From: SZUA-448 sp964602475
Lineage (GTDB): Bacteria; Bacillota; Clostridia; Lachnospirales; Lachnospiraceae
Length of the DNA stretch: 64,000 nt
Assembly (NCBI GenBank): GCA_964602475.1
Contig: CAZRRN010000007.1
Location: forward strand, 8,563-72,562
Reading direction: 5' to 3'
Shown: piece by piece, positions 53,405 to 63,500 of the stretch
How the letters are laid out: each line of letters opens with the position of its first letter
How positions within the stretch are numbered: position 1 is the stretch's first letter
Notes under the pieces: model-generated
Database searches by the model: none
Seen by the model: the letters and a program-made list of their open reading frames with translations, nothing else
What the model was told of the DNA's origin: nothing
Program-made: the position numbers and the translations under genes

Positions 53405-56400
53405 ATGTACGGAAAACTGACAATGGAACCGGTGCTCACCGAGAGCATCAATTATGCTATGCAGCAGAACTATGTACCGGCAGTCCGAAAGATTACGGTC
53501 ACGAACACCTCGCAAGAGGAACAAACCGATCTGAGGCTGACAATTACGTCAGAGCCCGGGTTCATCCAGCCGTTTGAACTTCCTGTCGAACCGCTTGCAC
53601 CGGGTCAGACGATAGAGCTTGCTCCAATCCGTGTGGTTCTGGTTTCAGAATTTATGCTGTCTGTGACGGAACGGGTTGCAGGAAATCTGTCATTTCATAT
53701 TTACAGCGGAGAGGAGCCGGTCTGCCATGAAGACCGGAATATTTCGGTACTTGCATATGACCAGTGGACAGGAAGCAATATGATGCCGGAGCTGCTTGCG
53801 GCATTTGTCCTTCCGAATCACCAAAGAATCACGGAGGTTCTTCTTCGAGCCGGTGAAATACTGAATCAGTGGACGAACAGTCCGTCCATGACCGGGTATC
53901 AAAGCAACAACCCAACTGTAGTAAAGCATCAGATGGCGGCAATTTATGCCGCGCTTCAGAAAGAAAATATCGCATATACGGTGCCGCCGGCGAGCTTTGA
54001 GAGTGTCGGACAGCGGATACGTCTCTGTGATGCAGTACTGGAACAGCATCTTGGAAGCTGCCTCGATCTTTCTCTTGTATATGCATCCTGTCTGGAGGCT
54101 GCCGGACTGAACCCTGTGATCCTTCTGATGAAGGGACATGCGTTTGCAGGCTGCTGGCTGGAGGAGCTTAACTTTCCCGAAACCGTGCAGGATGATGCCG
54201 CAGGAATCAGGAAGAGGATTGCTGAGGGCATTGAGGAGCTGTGCCTTGTGGAATGTACCGATGTTGTGGTCGGGAAAAGTGTAACCTTTGATGAAGCATC
54301 TGCTCACGGAGCACATCAGCTGGATACACCGGAAGATTTTGTTATGCTGATTGATATTGCGCGGAGCAGAAGCGGAGGAATTCGTCCGATTCCGATGCGC
54401 ATTTTGGAAAATGGTGTTTACCGGAGTGTTGATTACGGGAAGAAGACAAGAGCTGAGCTTACCGGACGTCCACAGGAGGTCGAGCATGCATTTATCTCCC
54501 CTGAGGAGGGAAAAGACGGACTCACCAGACAGAAGCTGTGGGAACGCAAGCTGCTTGATCTGAGCCTTCGGAATATGCTGCTCAGCTTTCGTGTGACGCA
54601 GAATACCCTGCAGCTGATGGCAGTAAATCTCGATCAACTGGAGGATGCTTTGTCCGGCGGAAGCGATATCCGAGTTATGCCGCGTCCGGACGACTGGACC
54701 AATACACTTCGGGACAGCAGAATTTATGAACTGGAAAATGCTGATTCGGTAATGGGAGAATTTGCTCAGGCGGAGTTTAAAAATAAGCGGATCCGTACCT
54801 TTCTGGAGGATCAAGATCTGGAGAATGTACTGAAGAATCTGAGCCGGCGAGCCAAGATTAGTCTGGAAGAGAACGGAACCAATACGCTGTATCTTGGGCT
54901 TGGGTTCCTTAAGTGGTACGAATCGGATATCAGCCAGAAGGAACGCCTGGCTCCGCTGGTTCTGATTCCTGTTGATCTGGTGAGAAAGCTGCAGGAACGT
55001 TCCTTTGCGCTTCGGATCCGTGACGAGGAACCGCAGATCAATATAACACTGCTGGAATTGCTGCGGCAGGATTATAAGATTAATATTACGGGTCTGGATC
55101 CGCTTCCGACGGATGATACCGGTCTGAATCTGAAGGTTATATTTAATACGGTTCGTCAGGCGGTGATGGGTCAGAAACGCTGGGATGTGGAAGAGTATGC
55201 ATTTTTGGGGCTCTTTTCTTTCAGCCAGTTCATTATGTGGAACGATCTTCGCAACCGCTCGGAGGAATTGAAGAAGAATAAAACAGTGGCAAGTCTTATT
55301 TCCGGAAAGCTTGAATGGCAGCCGGAGGAGGAAGAGCTTAGGTCAGGTGAATTAGATGACCGAATATCCCCGTCGGAACACGCAGTTCCGATGAGCGCAG
55401 ATTCTACGCAGATGCTTGCTGTCTGTTCTGCTGCAAAGGGGCAGAGCTTTGTTCTTCACGGACCGCCGGGAACGGGGAAATCTCAGACGATTACGAACAT
55501 GATTGCCAATGCTCTGTATCAGGGAAAGTCAGTACTTTTTGTCGCTGAAAAAATGGCGGCATTATCGGTTGTGCAGAAGCGTCTGAAAAAAATCGGGCTG
55601 GATCCTTTCTGTCTTGAGCTTCATTCCAACAAAGCGCGGAAAAAGGATGTTCTTGATCAGTTGGATAAGACCCTGCAGATCGGACGGGTGAAATCTCCGG
55701 AGGAATACAACGCGGCGGCAGACCGAATCAGGGAGCTTCGAAATGAACTGAATGCAATCATGCGTGAGCTTCATGAAAAACGTCATTTTGGCTTCAGCCT
55801 GTATGAAGCTATTGCAATGTATGAAAAGAACAGCAGTGACGGAAACCGTGGCCTTTTGCACATTGACGCGCAGACGGTCTTAGGAATGCAGCCGGTGACC
55901 TACGGTCTGTGGATGGAGCTGCTGCACAAATACCGCGCAGCAATTCTCGAATGTGGAGGACTGTGCGGCAATCCGCTGCAGGAGTTTTGTTCAAGAAACT
56001 ATTCTGTATCCTGGAAGCAGGAGCTGCAGGAAATTCTGCTTCGCTACCGGAAGGAAGAAACTGCTCTGAGAGATTGTTACAATAAGCTTAGAGAAAGCCT
56101 TGCCGCTCCTGAGGCTCCATCGCGTGCAGACCTCACAAGGCTGTTAGCTGTCTGTGAGGTTCTTGATACAGTGAATTACATACCGGAAACGCTGTTCCGT
56201 TATCGTGGAGCAGAACAGCTTCAGGAAAGAGTCACCTTCTGCGTGGCGTCGGGAAAAGCAGCAGCACAGCTTGAGAAGAAGCTGATGGGAATGTTTGATT
56301 CTCAGGTATTTTCCTACGATTACCGTAAGGCTGCTCTTGAATGGAAGCAGGCAAAGGGTGAATGGTTTGTGGCAAAAGCCATGAAGACCGGGCGGCTCTT

Positions 56401-59269
56401 AAAAGAACTTAAGCTGTATGCAAAACAACCGGAGAAGATTACAAAGAGTACGATAGAAGATTATTATGAACAGATGAATAACTACTACAGTTACAGCGAG
56501 AATGCAAGCAGTGCGGGAGCGGAGGTAAAGACTCCTTTTGGTATGCTCTGGTCTTCTGAGCACCCGAACTGGGATATGATTGAAAATGTATATTTTGCCT
56601 GCCTGAAACTACAGAAGGCTTCTGCCGGAAATCCGGAAGCGGAAGAAAAGATTGCAGCAGCCTGCGCTGACCGGAACAGCTTTCTTGCCGGGACCGGAGC
56701 AGGAATCAGCGGATACCGGAATGCAGCAGGAATATGCAGCGCTACGGAGCAGCAGCTGTGGGAGCATCATAAGATTTATCTGGATGAGCTTTATCAGGAG
56801 CAGAACTGGTTCTCCGTGATTAACGGAAAGATCAATCAATGGCTGTTGTCCATGGATAATCTGAAGGCCTGGTGCATCATGCTGAACTTACAGGACGAGC
56901 TGGTACAGAACGGAATCGGTTTTGTCACCGAGCTTGTTAAGGCGGGAACCCTGCTGCCGGAACACCTGCTTCCGGCATTCGAATGTGCACTCGGTCTTTC
57001 CTGTGCGAATGAAATTATTGAATCTACACCTGCACTTTCCATGTTTCATGGTGCGCAGTTTGATGAAAAAATTGAACGCTTCCGTTCTGCGGATGAAAAA
57101 TTCCGTGAACTGACAATCAACGAAATCGTAGCCAAGTTATCTGCCCGGATACCGTCCTCTTCCGGAAATGTTGCAAACTCCTCTGAAATCGGAATTCTGC
57201 AGCGTGCGATTAAGAGCGGCGGAAGAATGATGCCGATTCGGAAATTGTTCGACAGTATCCCGACACTGCTTCGGATGTTATGTCCCTGCATGCTTATGAG
57301 TCCGATTTCCGTGGCTCAGTATATTGATCCGAAATTTCCGAAGTTTGATGTGGTAATATTTGATGAAGCCTCACAGCTGCCGACCTGTGAAGCGGTTGGA
57401 GCAATTGCAAGAGGAGAAAATGTCATTGTTGTCGGAGATCCGAAACAGCTGCCGCCGACTTCGTTCTTCGAAACCAACAGGGTAGATGAGGAAAACTTTG
57501 AAAAAGAGGATCTGGAAAGCGTACTGGATGACTGTCTTGCGCTGTCAATGCCGCAGAAACACCTGCTCTGGCATTATCGTTCACGTCATGAGAGCCTGAT
57601 TGCTTACAGTAACATGCAGTATTATGAGAATAAACTATACACCTTCCCGTCGCCGAACGATCTGGTATCGGAGGTCATCTTTGTACCTGTAGACGGCGTA
57701 TACGACCGGAGCAGAACCAAACAGAATCCGGCCGAAGGTGATAAAATAGTCGAAGAGATTGTACGCAGACTGCGGGATCCCGAGCTGCAAAATGATAGTA
57801 TCGGTGTTGTTACGTTCAGTGTAGTGCAGCAGCATCTGATTGAGGATCTGCTGGAAGAAGCCTTTCGGAAAGAACCGGAGCTCGAACTGGTAAACCAGAA
57901 GTCAGCAGAACCGATATTTATAAAGAATCTGGAAAATGTTCAGGGTGACGAACGGGATGTTATCTTATTCTCCATTGGTTACGGACCGGATAAGGACGGC
58001 AAGGTTACGCTGAATTTCGGACCGCTGAACAGGGACGGAGGCTGGCGGAGACTGAATGTTGCCATTTCCCGCGCAAGAAAGCAGATGATGATCTTTTCCA
58101 CCCTGCGTCCGGAACAGATTGATGCCGGCAAGACAATGGCAGATGGAGTGCTTGGACTGAAGGGCTTTCTGGAATTTGCGTCGAGAGGAAAGAACGTTCT
58201 GGTTGCCCGGCAGGGTATAACGAAAAAGCGCAGTGCCGGGGTGGAGGAATCCGTTGCGGAGGCGCTGAGGGGGCTTGGATATGAAGTTAAATGCAGTATC
58301 GGCTGCTCTGAATATAAGATTGATCTTGGAATTGTCGATCCGGAAGATCCGGAGCGGTATCTGCTTGGAATTCTATGTGACGGAAATCCTCTTGGGATGG
58401 AGATGATGGCTCGCGATCGGAGCATTTTACAGCCAGATGTATTAAAATCACTCGGATGGAGCCTGTATCGTCTTTGGACCCTAGACTGGCTTGATACGCC
58501 GGAGCGGGAGCTTTCGAAGATAAAGGAAGCAATCACTGCAGCTGTAAAAGCCAAGAGGGAGAAGGAAGCAAAAGAGGTTGCAAGAGAGCTTGCTGAACTG
58601 AACGGAGTTCCGCTTTCCGGGAAAGCTGCCGGAGAACCGGAAGCTGCAAAAAAACCAGGGGTTTATTCTCACGAAATGTTTGAAAAGGAAGCAGTTGTCA
58701 AACCGGTCTGTCATGCAGCTGACTACGAAACACTGCCGGCAAAGCATTGCTTTCCGACTGAAGAATTCTATCTGCCGAAAAGCCGGGAGCTGATCGGAAG
58801 GCAGATCGGGAATATTATCGAACGGGAAGGACCGGTCTGCTACAAACGTCTCTGCAGAAAGGAGCTTGCTTTCTGGGGAATCGCGCGGAGCGGAGCAAAG
58901 ATTGAACAGATGCTTTCCGGAATTATCAGAGAAGGAAAGTATCGTATTACAAAGTCAAACGGAGCTTATTTTTACTGGAAAAAGAGTCAGGAGCCGGAAT
59001 GCTACCAGGAATACAGAACACCGACCGATGATCCGGACTCCAGACGGGACATGGACGAGATTGCAGCAGAAGAAATTTCCAATGCAATCATTGACATTCT
59101 AACTGCTCAGGTCAGTCTGAGTCGGGAGGATCTTGTCCGTGAGACAGCGAAAGTATTTGGATTTACACGGATTGGAGCGGTAATCCAGACAGCCGTGGAA
59201 AACGGGCTTGAGACGGCGAAAGCAAGAGGTCAGATAACGGACGGAGAGCGGATTACACTGCGAGGCTAG
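53405..59269 (+). CDS. Giant transglutaminase-like/DUF4011/SF1 helicase/Vsr-like protein
   Basis: The 1954-residue protein has, in order: an Ig-like start (1-120); a transglutaminase-like region with a possible Cys219 (GSCLDLS), His245 (GHAFAG) and Glu283/Asp286 triad; a DUF4011-type region from about 375 (WERKLLDLSLRNMLLSF); and a UPF1-like SF1 helicase split by a long insert. Walker A is GPPGTGKS at 686-693, Walker B DEASQ at 1320-1324, then GDPKQLPP, WHYRSRHESLI, VQGDERDVI (about 1512) and NVAISRARK (about 1551). A Vsr/PD-(D/E)XK-like nuclease follows (about 1613-1690, YKIDLGIVD and ILCDG), then two winged-helix DUF3320-like ends (about 1790-1850 and 1885-1950). DUF4011-helicase-Vsr proteins have been reported as phage defence genes; activity here is inference. 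The RBS agaggaaagt precedes the ATG. Confidence 0.85.
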   Translation: MYGKLTMEPVLTESINYAMQQNYVPAVRKITVTNTSQEEQTDLRLTITSEPGFIQPFELPVEPLAPGQTIELAPIRVVLVSEFMLSVTERVAGNLSFHIYSGEEPVCHEDRNISVLAYDQWTGSNMMPELLAAFVLPNHQRITEVLLRAGEILNQWTNSPSMTGYQSNNPTVVKHQMAAIYAALQKENIAYTVPPASFESVGQRIRLCDAVLEQHLGSCLDLSLVYASCLEAAGLNPVILLMKGHAFAGCWLEELNFPETVQDDAAGIRKRIAEGIEELCLVECTDVVVGKSVTFDEASAHGAHQLDTPEDFVMLIDIARSRSGGIRPIPMRILENGVYRSVDYGKKTRAELTGRPQEVEHAFISPEEGKDGLTRQKLWERKLLDLSLRNMLLSFRVTQNTLQLMAVNLDQLEDALSGGSDIRVMPRPDDWTNTLRDSRIYELENADSVMGEFAQAEFKNKRIRTFLEDQDLENVLKNLSRRAKISLEENGTNTLYLGLGFLKWYESDISQKERLAPLVLIPVDLVRKLQERSFALRIRDEEPQINITLLELLRQDYKINITGLDPLPTDDTGLNLKVIFNTVRQAVMGQKRWDVEEYAFLGLFSFSQFIMWNDLRNRSEELKKNKTVASLISGKLEWQPEEEELRSGELDDRISPSEHAVPMSADSTQMLAVCSAAKGQSFVLHGPPGTGKSQTITNMIANALYQGKSVLFVAEKMAALSVVQKRLKKIGLDPFCLELHSNKARKKDVLDQLDKTLQIGRVKSPEEYNAAADRIRELRNELNAIMRELHEKRHFGFSLYEAIAMYEKNSSDGNRGLLHIDAQTVLGMQPVTYGLWMELLHKYRAAILECGGLCGNPLQEFCSRNYSVSWKQELQEILLRYRKEETALRDCYNKLRESLAAPEAPSRADLTRLLAVCEVLDTVNYIPETLFRYRGAEQLQERVTFCVASGKAAAQLEKKLMGMFDSQVFSYDYRKAALEWKQAKGEWFVAKAMKTGRLLKELKLYAKQPEKITKSTIEDYYEQMNNYYSYSENASSAGAEVKTPFGMLWSSEHPNWDMIENVYFACLKLQKASAGNPEAEEKIAAACADRNSFLAGTGAGISGYRNAAGICSATEQQLWEHHKIYLDELYQEQNWFSVINGKINQWLLSMDNLKAWCIMLNLQDELVQNGIGFVTELVKAGTLLPEHLLPAFECALGLSCANEIIESTPALSMFHGAQFDEKIERFRSADEKFRELTINEIVAKLSARIPSSSGNVANSSEIGILQRAIKSGGRMMPIRKLFDSIPTLLRMLCPCMLMSPISVAQYIDPKFPKFDVVIFDEASQLPTCEAVGAIARGENVIVVGDPKQLPPTSFFETNRVDEENFEKEDLESVLDDCLALSMPQKHLLWHYRSRHESLIAYSNMQYYENKLYTFPSPNDLVSEVIFVPVDGVYDRSRTKQNPAEGDKIVEEIVRRLRDPELQNDSIGVVTFSVVQQHLIEDLLEEAFRKEPELELVNQKSAEPIFIKNLENVQGDERDVILFSIGYGPDKDGKVTLNFGPLNRDGGWRRLNVAISRARKQMMIFSTLRPEQIDAGKTMADGVLGLKGFLEFASRGKNVLVARQGITKKRSAGVEESVAEALRGLGYEVKCSIGCSEYKIDLGIVDPEDPERYLLGILCDGNPLGMEMMARDRSILQPDVLKSLGWSLYRLWTLDWLDTPERELSKIKEAITAAVKAKREKEAKEVARELAELNGVPLSGKAAGEPEAAKKPGVYSHEMFEKEAVVKPVCHAADYETLPAKHCFPTEEFYLPKSRELIGRQIGNIIEREGPVCYKRLCRKELAFWGIARSGAKIEQMLSGIIREGKYRITKSNGAYFYWKKSQEPECYQEYRTPTDDPDSRRDMDEIAAEEISNAIIDILTAQVSLSREDLVRETAKVFGFTRIGAVIQTAVENGLETAKARGQITDGERITLRG

Positions 59270-59321
59270 ATAAGGCTGAGAAAAACAGATACACTTTCCT
59301 TTCAGCCGATAAGAGGGAAAA

Positions 59322-60473
59322 ATGTCGGAAAATAAAACCATCATTGATTCAATAAAAAACTGCAGAGACTGTCCGCGGGAATGTGGCGCGGACAGAAGCT
59401 CTGGAACGGGAGCCTGTGGTGTTGGAGCGTTGCCGAGAGTTGCGAGGGCAGCGCTTCATTTTTGGGAAGAACCCTGCATTTCAGGAACGAGAGGTTCCGG
59501 AACGGTGTTTTTTTCTGGCTGTGCTCTGCGCTGTGTATTTTGTCAGAATCGGGAGATAGCGCTGGCACAGAGAGGAACGGAGGTCAGCAGGGAACGTCTG
59601 ACGGAGATTTTTCTTGAGCTTCAGAAGCAGGGAGCCAATAACATCAATCTGGTGACTCCCTCTCATAATACAGATATTATCTGCGAAGCTTTGCGGCATG
59701 CAAAGGAGAAAGGTCTTACTGTTCCGATTGTGTATAATACAGGAAGCTATGAAAAAGCAGAGACGCTTCGCAGACTGGAAGGACTGGTGGATATCTGGCT
59801 GCCTGATCTAAAATACTATGATACGGAGCTGTCTGCAAGGTATTCCGCTGCACCGGATTATTTTTCCGTAGCCGCAAAGGCAATCGAGGAGATGTACCGG
59901 CAGGCCGGACCGGCACAGTTCGGTGGAAAAGAACCGGAAAATGAACAGAAACAGAATGACGGGCCGGAACAGGCTGGCGAACAGGGACAGAGTTGCGGAC
60001 CGGAACAGGCTGGCGAACAGGGACAGAGTTGCGGGCCGGAACAGGCTGGTGAACAGGGACAGAGTTGCGGGCCGGAACAGGCTGATGAACAGGGACAGAG
60101 TTGCGGGCCGGAACAGGCTGATGAACCGGAACAGGCTGGCAAACAGGAACAGGGTCTGATGAAACGCGGGATAATTGTACGTCATCTTGTTCTTCCCGGT
60201 CATGTTGCAGACTCCAAAAAAATACTACGGTACCTGTATGAAACCTATGGGGATCACATTTATATCAGCATTATGAACCAGTATACGCCGATGCTGACCG
60301 GTGCACCGGCAGAAAAGTATCCGGAGCTGACGCACAAGGTAAAACAATCGGAATATAACCGTGTTGTGGACTATGCTATCCGTCTTGGTGTGAGTAACGC
60401 ATTTATACAGGAAGGCGGAACTGCAAAAGAAAGCTTCATTCCCGACTTTGATGGAACAGGGGTAAATATCTAA
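59322..60473 (+). CDS. PflX-like radical SAM protein with repeat insertion
   Basis: The 383-residue protein belongs to COG1313, radical SAM enzymes related to pyruvate formate-lyase activase. The N-terminus has a cysteine cluster (Cys14, Cys17, Cys21, Cys32). The [4Fe-4S]-AdoMet motif is Cys67, Cys71, Cys74 in GCALRCVFCQN. The barrel continues to residue 200 and resumes at GIIVRHLVLPGH, with YISIMNQYTP and EYNRVVDYAIRLGV at the end. Between these conserved blocks lies an insert of about 75 residues, made of a 12-residue unit (GPEQAGEQGQSC) in four full and about one and a half degraded copies. The family is usually near 300 residues. The substrate is unknown. The RBS agaggg precedes the ATG. 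Confidence 0.88.
   Translation: MSENKTIIDSIKNCRDCPRECGADRSSGTGACGVGALPRVARAALHFWEEPCISGTRGSGTVFFSGCALRCVFCQNREIALAQRGTEVSRERLTEIFLELQKQGANNINLVTPSHNTDIICEALRHAKEKGLTVPIVYNTGSYEKAETLRRLEGLVDIWLPDLKYYDTELSARYSAAPDYFSVAAKAIEEMYRQAGPAQFGGKEPENEQKQNDGPEQAGEQGQSCGPEQAGEQGQSCGPEQAGEQGQSCGPEQADEQGQSCGPEQADEPEQAGKQEQGLMKRGIIVRHLVLPGHVADSKKILRYLYETYGDHIYISIMNQYTPMLTGAPAEKYPELTHKVKQSEYNRVVDYAIRLGVSNAFIQEGGTAKESFIPDFDGTGVNI
59961..60152 (+). repeat. 36-bp in-frame tandem repeat (minisatellite)
   Basis: Four full 36-bp units lie at 59961-59996, 59997-60032, 60033-60068 and 60069-60104, nearly identical, and then degrade to about 60152. They code for a glutamine- and glutamate-rich 12-residue unit with one cysteine. 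A change of copy number keeps the frame. The high identity points to recent expansion. Confidence 0.95.
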
Positions 60474-60504
60474 CCTTTTTAAACCTAATCGAACCTTTGA
60501 CAAA

Positions 60505-60534
60505 TTGAAGCTTTGTGCTTTTCAATGGTATACT
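60505..60534 (+). promoter_or_regulatory. Promoter of the GH127 gene
   Basis: TTGAAG (60505-60510), 18 bases, TATACT (60529-60534), about 64 bases ahead of the ATG. Confidence 0.55.
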
Positions 60535-60597
60535 GTCGGTATAGGAGCCGTAGCAGTACTTCTTACCGCGGACCGAAAGAATCTAAGAGGTGAGACA

Positions 60598-63500
60598 ATG
60601 CGGTATATCAGAAAGAAACCGGTGGTTCGGATTCTGTGTACTGTTCTCGCGGCAATTATGATACTTCCGTGGTTTAGAACATTACCGGCAGAGGCTAAGG
60701 AGGTAACAACTGTGGAAATGAAATGGGAGGCAGCAGCGCCTGATACAGTTACGCTGACAGAGGAGTACTGTGTAAACGCATTGCAGCTTGAAACGGCATA
60801 TTTACTTGAGTTTGACTGTGACAGACTTCTCGCAGGCTTTCGGGAGACTGCAGGACTTGATATGAAGGGTGCGGTTCGCTACAGTGGCTGGGAAAATTCT
60901 CTGATTGGCGGACATACGCTTGGGCATTACCTAACCGCATGCGCACAGGATTATATAAGTGCGGATACTTCTGCCGAAGATAAAGCTGCTCTTTATGAAA
61001 AGCTGGTTACCTTGATTGACGGGCTGCAGGAATGTCAGGAGAACAGCAAAGAGAAACCGGGATTTCTCTTTGGTGCTGTATTGTTGTCTAAGGAAAATGT
61101 TGCGTTGCAGTTTGACAATGTTGAAAATGGATTGACAAATATTATGACACAGGCCTGGGTACCGTGGTATACGATACACAAAATTCTTCAGGGTTTGATT
61201 GACGTATACAGGTTTACCGACTATGAACCGGCGAAAGCTGTGGCCTCGGCTCTTGGAGACTGGATTTACGAACGAACATCCTCTTGGAGCGCCGGAACAA
61301 GAAACACGGTTCTTGGAATTGAGTACGGCGGAATGAATGACTGTCTCTATTCTCTGTACGCTATTACCGGGAAACAAGAACATGCAGAGGCGGCGCATTC
61401 CTTTGATGAGACGGCACTATTTGAAAAGGTACTGACGGATGCGGCGGATGTTCTGAATAACCGGCATGCCAATACTACTATTCCAAAATTCATCGGTGCT
61501 CTGAACCGCTATGTGACTCTGCATGGAACAACCGATGCTTCGGGAGCGGTGATCGATGCATCCGTTTATCTTGAGTATGCAAAGCATTTCTTTGACATGG
61601 TAATCACACATCACACCTATATCACCGGTGGGAACAGTGAATGGGAGCATTTCGGACGGGATGATGTTCTTGATTCGGAACGGACCAGCTGCAATTGTGA
61701 GACCTGTAACACCTACAATATGCTGAAGCTGGCAGGAATACTGTACTCAGTCACAGGGGAAGCAAAATACGCAGAGTATTATGAAACCGCATATATCAAC
61801 ACGATTTTATCCTCTCAGAATCCTACCACCGGTATGACAACGTATTTTCAGCCGATGGCAGGCGGATATTTTAAGGTATACGGGGAGAAGTTCAATAAAT
61901 TCTGGTGCTGTACCGGAAGCGGTATGGAGAATTTTACAAAGCTTGGAAGTAATCTGTATTATCTGAAAGACGATACTGTTTATACGGCATTATTTATCAG
62001 TTCAACGCTGCGGCTGTCTGAAAAAGGTGTTACCTTGAATCAGGAGTCTGACGTGCTTTCCGGTGGCGGAACCGTGTTTACCGTGAAGACCGATTCCGGC
62101 GAAGCTGTGCAGATCGCACTTGCGGTTCGGATTCCGGATTGGGAAAAACAGACTCCGGCAATCACTCTGAATGAGACTCCGGTAGAAACAGAAGAACAGG
62201 ACGGTTATCTGATTCTAAGAAGGTCCTTTGCGAACGGAGACAGGGTTGCAGTGGAATTTCACATGGAAGCGGAAGCTGTGGGACTGCCTGACGCGGACAA
62301 TGTATTTGCCTTTCGTTTTGGACCGTTGGTGCTGTCTGCATGCCTTGGAGAAGAGGAGATGTTCACAACAACAACCGGTGTCAATGTTACCGTACCAGGA
62401 GATACTCTGCTGGAAACCGAAGAAGTGATCTTAAAGGAGACAACAGGAAGCCTTACGGATTTTATCACAGATATTAATTCTTACCTTGTGAAAGCCGATG
62501 ATTCCATGACCTTCACATTGACCGGGACAGAAACACAGTTAACCTTTGTTCCGCACTACACCCAGTATAAGGAACGCTATGGAATCTACTGGTATTTTAC
62601 CAGCTATGACGACAGTTTGGTGAAAGATGACGATGCTCCAAAATTTGAATTCGATGTGATTGATACGGTTCAGCCGGGATACGGGCAGTATGAAAATGAT
62701 ATATTACATGCAATGACAGAAGCAGGTACTGTCGGAGTTACCTCTGACAGTACCTATCGGTATGCAAAAGCCGGAGGCTCGTTTACTTACCGGATGGCTG
62801 TGGATATGGAGCAGGACACCTTTTTATCGGTTGTTCTGCGTAAAGAGGACAACGGAAAGACTCTGAAGATAACAATCGGAAGAGAAGAAGCAGCAGGCAG
62901 CAATGAACTTTCGAACACAACAGTTATCTATGAAGAAACACTGAATTACAGCGGAGAGGAAGAACAATATGAAATCTATATAAGGCTTCCGTTTGAAGCG
63001 CTGAAAAATGCATTGCAGACAGTCGAATACAATGGACAGAAGCGATACACCGTACAGCTTTGTTTTGAAGCAGCAGATGGGCAGGAATCAGCAAGAGTAT
63101 GTGATTTTATACGAACAGGAACACGGAAGATTCTCTATGAAACCGATGAAACACTTGCTTATTTTGTTGACTGCGGAGATCATGAGCCTTCGACAATATC
63201 TGACGGAGACAGGTACGGTAAATATAATAGTGTGACAGAACAGGCGTATAGTGCAGACCCGGTTACAGGATATTATTGGGGTATCGTAGATGACATGAAG
63301 GATCAGTATAACGGATCAGGAATCAGTAATGCGGTATATACGGCGAATACATGGGCTTACGAATACGAAAAAACCGACGGAACTGCAAAGACTGCTTCCA
63401 ACCGATATACGAAGAATCAGCTTGAGAGCGGAGTATCGCCAAGATTTCTGGATTATTCCTTTGAGCTTCCTAACGGAACCTATGAAATTGAAGTCGGCTT

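Noticed and set aside
53690..54814. A 374-codon open frame on the minus strand
   Set aside because: It lies wholly opposite the conserved N-terminal part of the giant helicase gene, has no ribosome site, and its translation shows no family features.
59961..60152. CRISPR array
   Set aside because: The 36-bp units are directly adjacent with no spacers and are in frame inside a coding region.
59808..60203. Minus-strand and alternative-frame repeat proteins over the 36-bp repeat
   Set aside because: A 36-bp repeat without stops stays open in several frames. Only the plus frame from 59322 has conserved radical SAM sequence on both sides.
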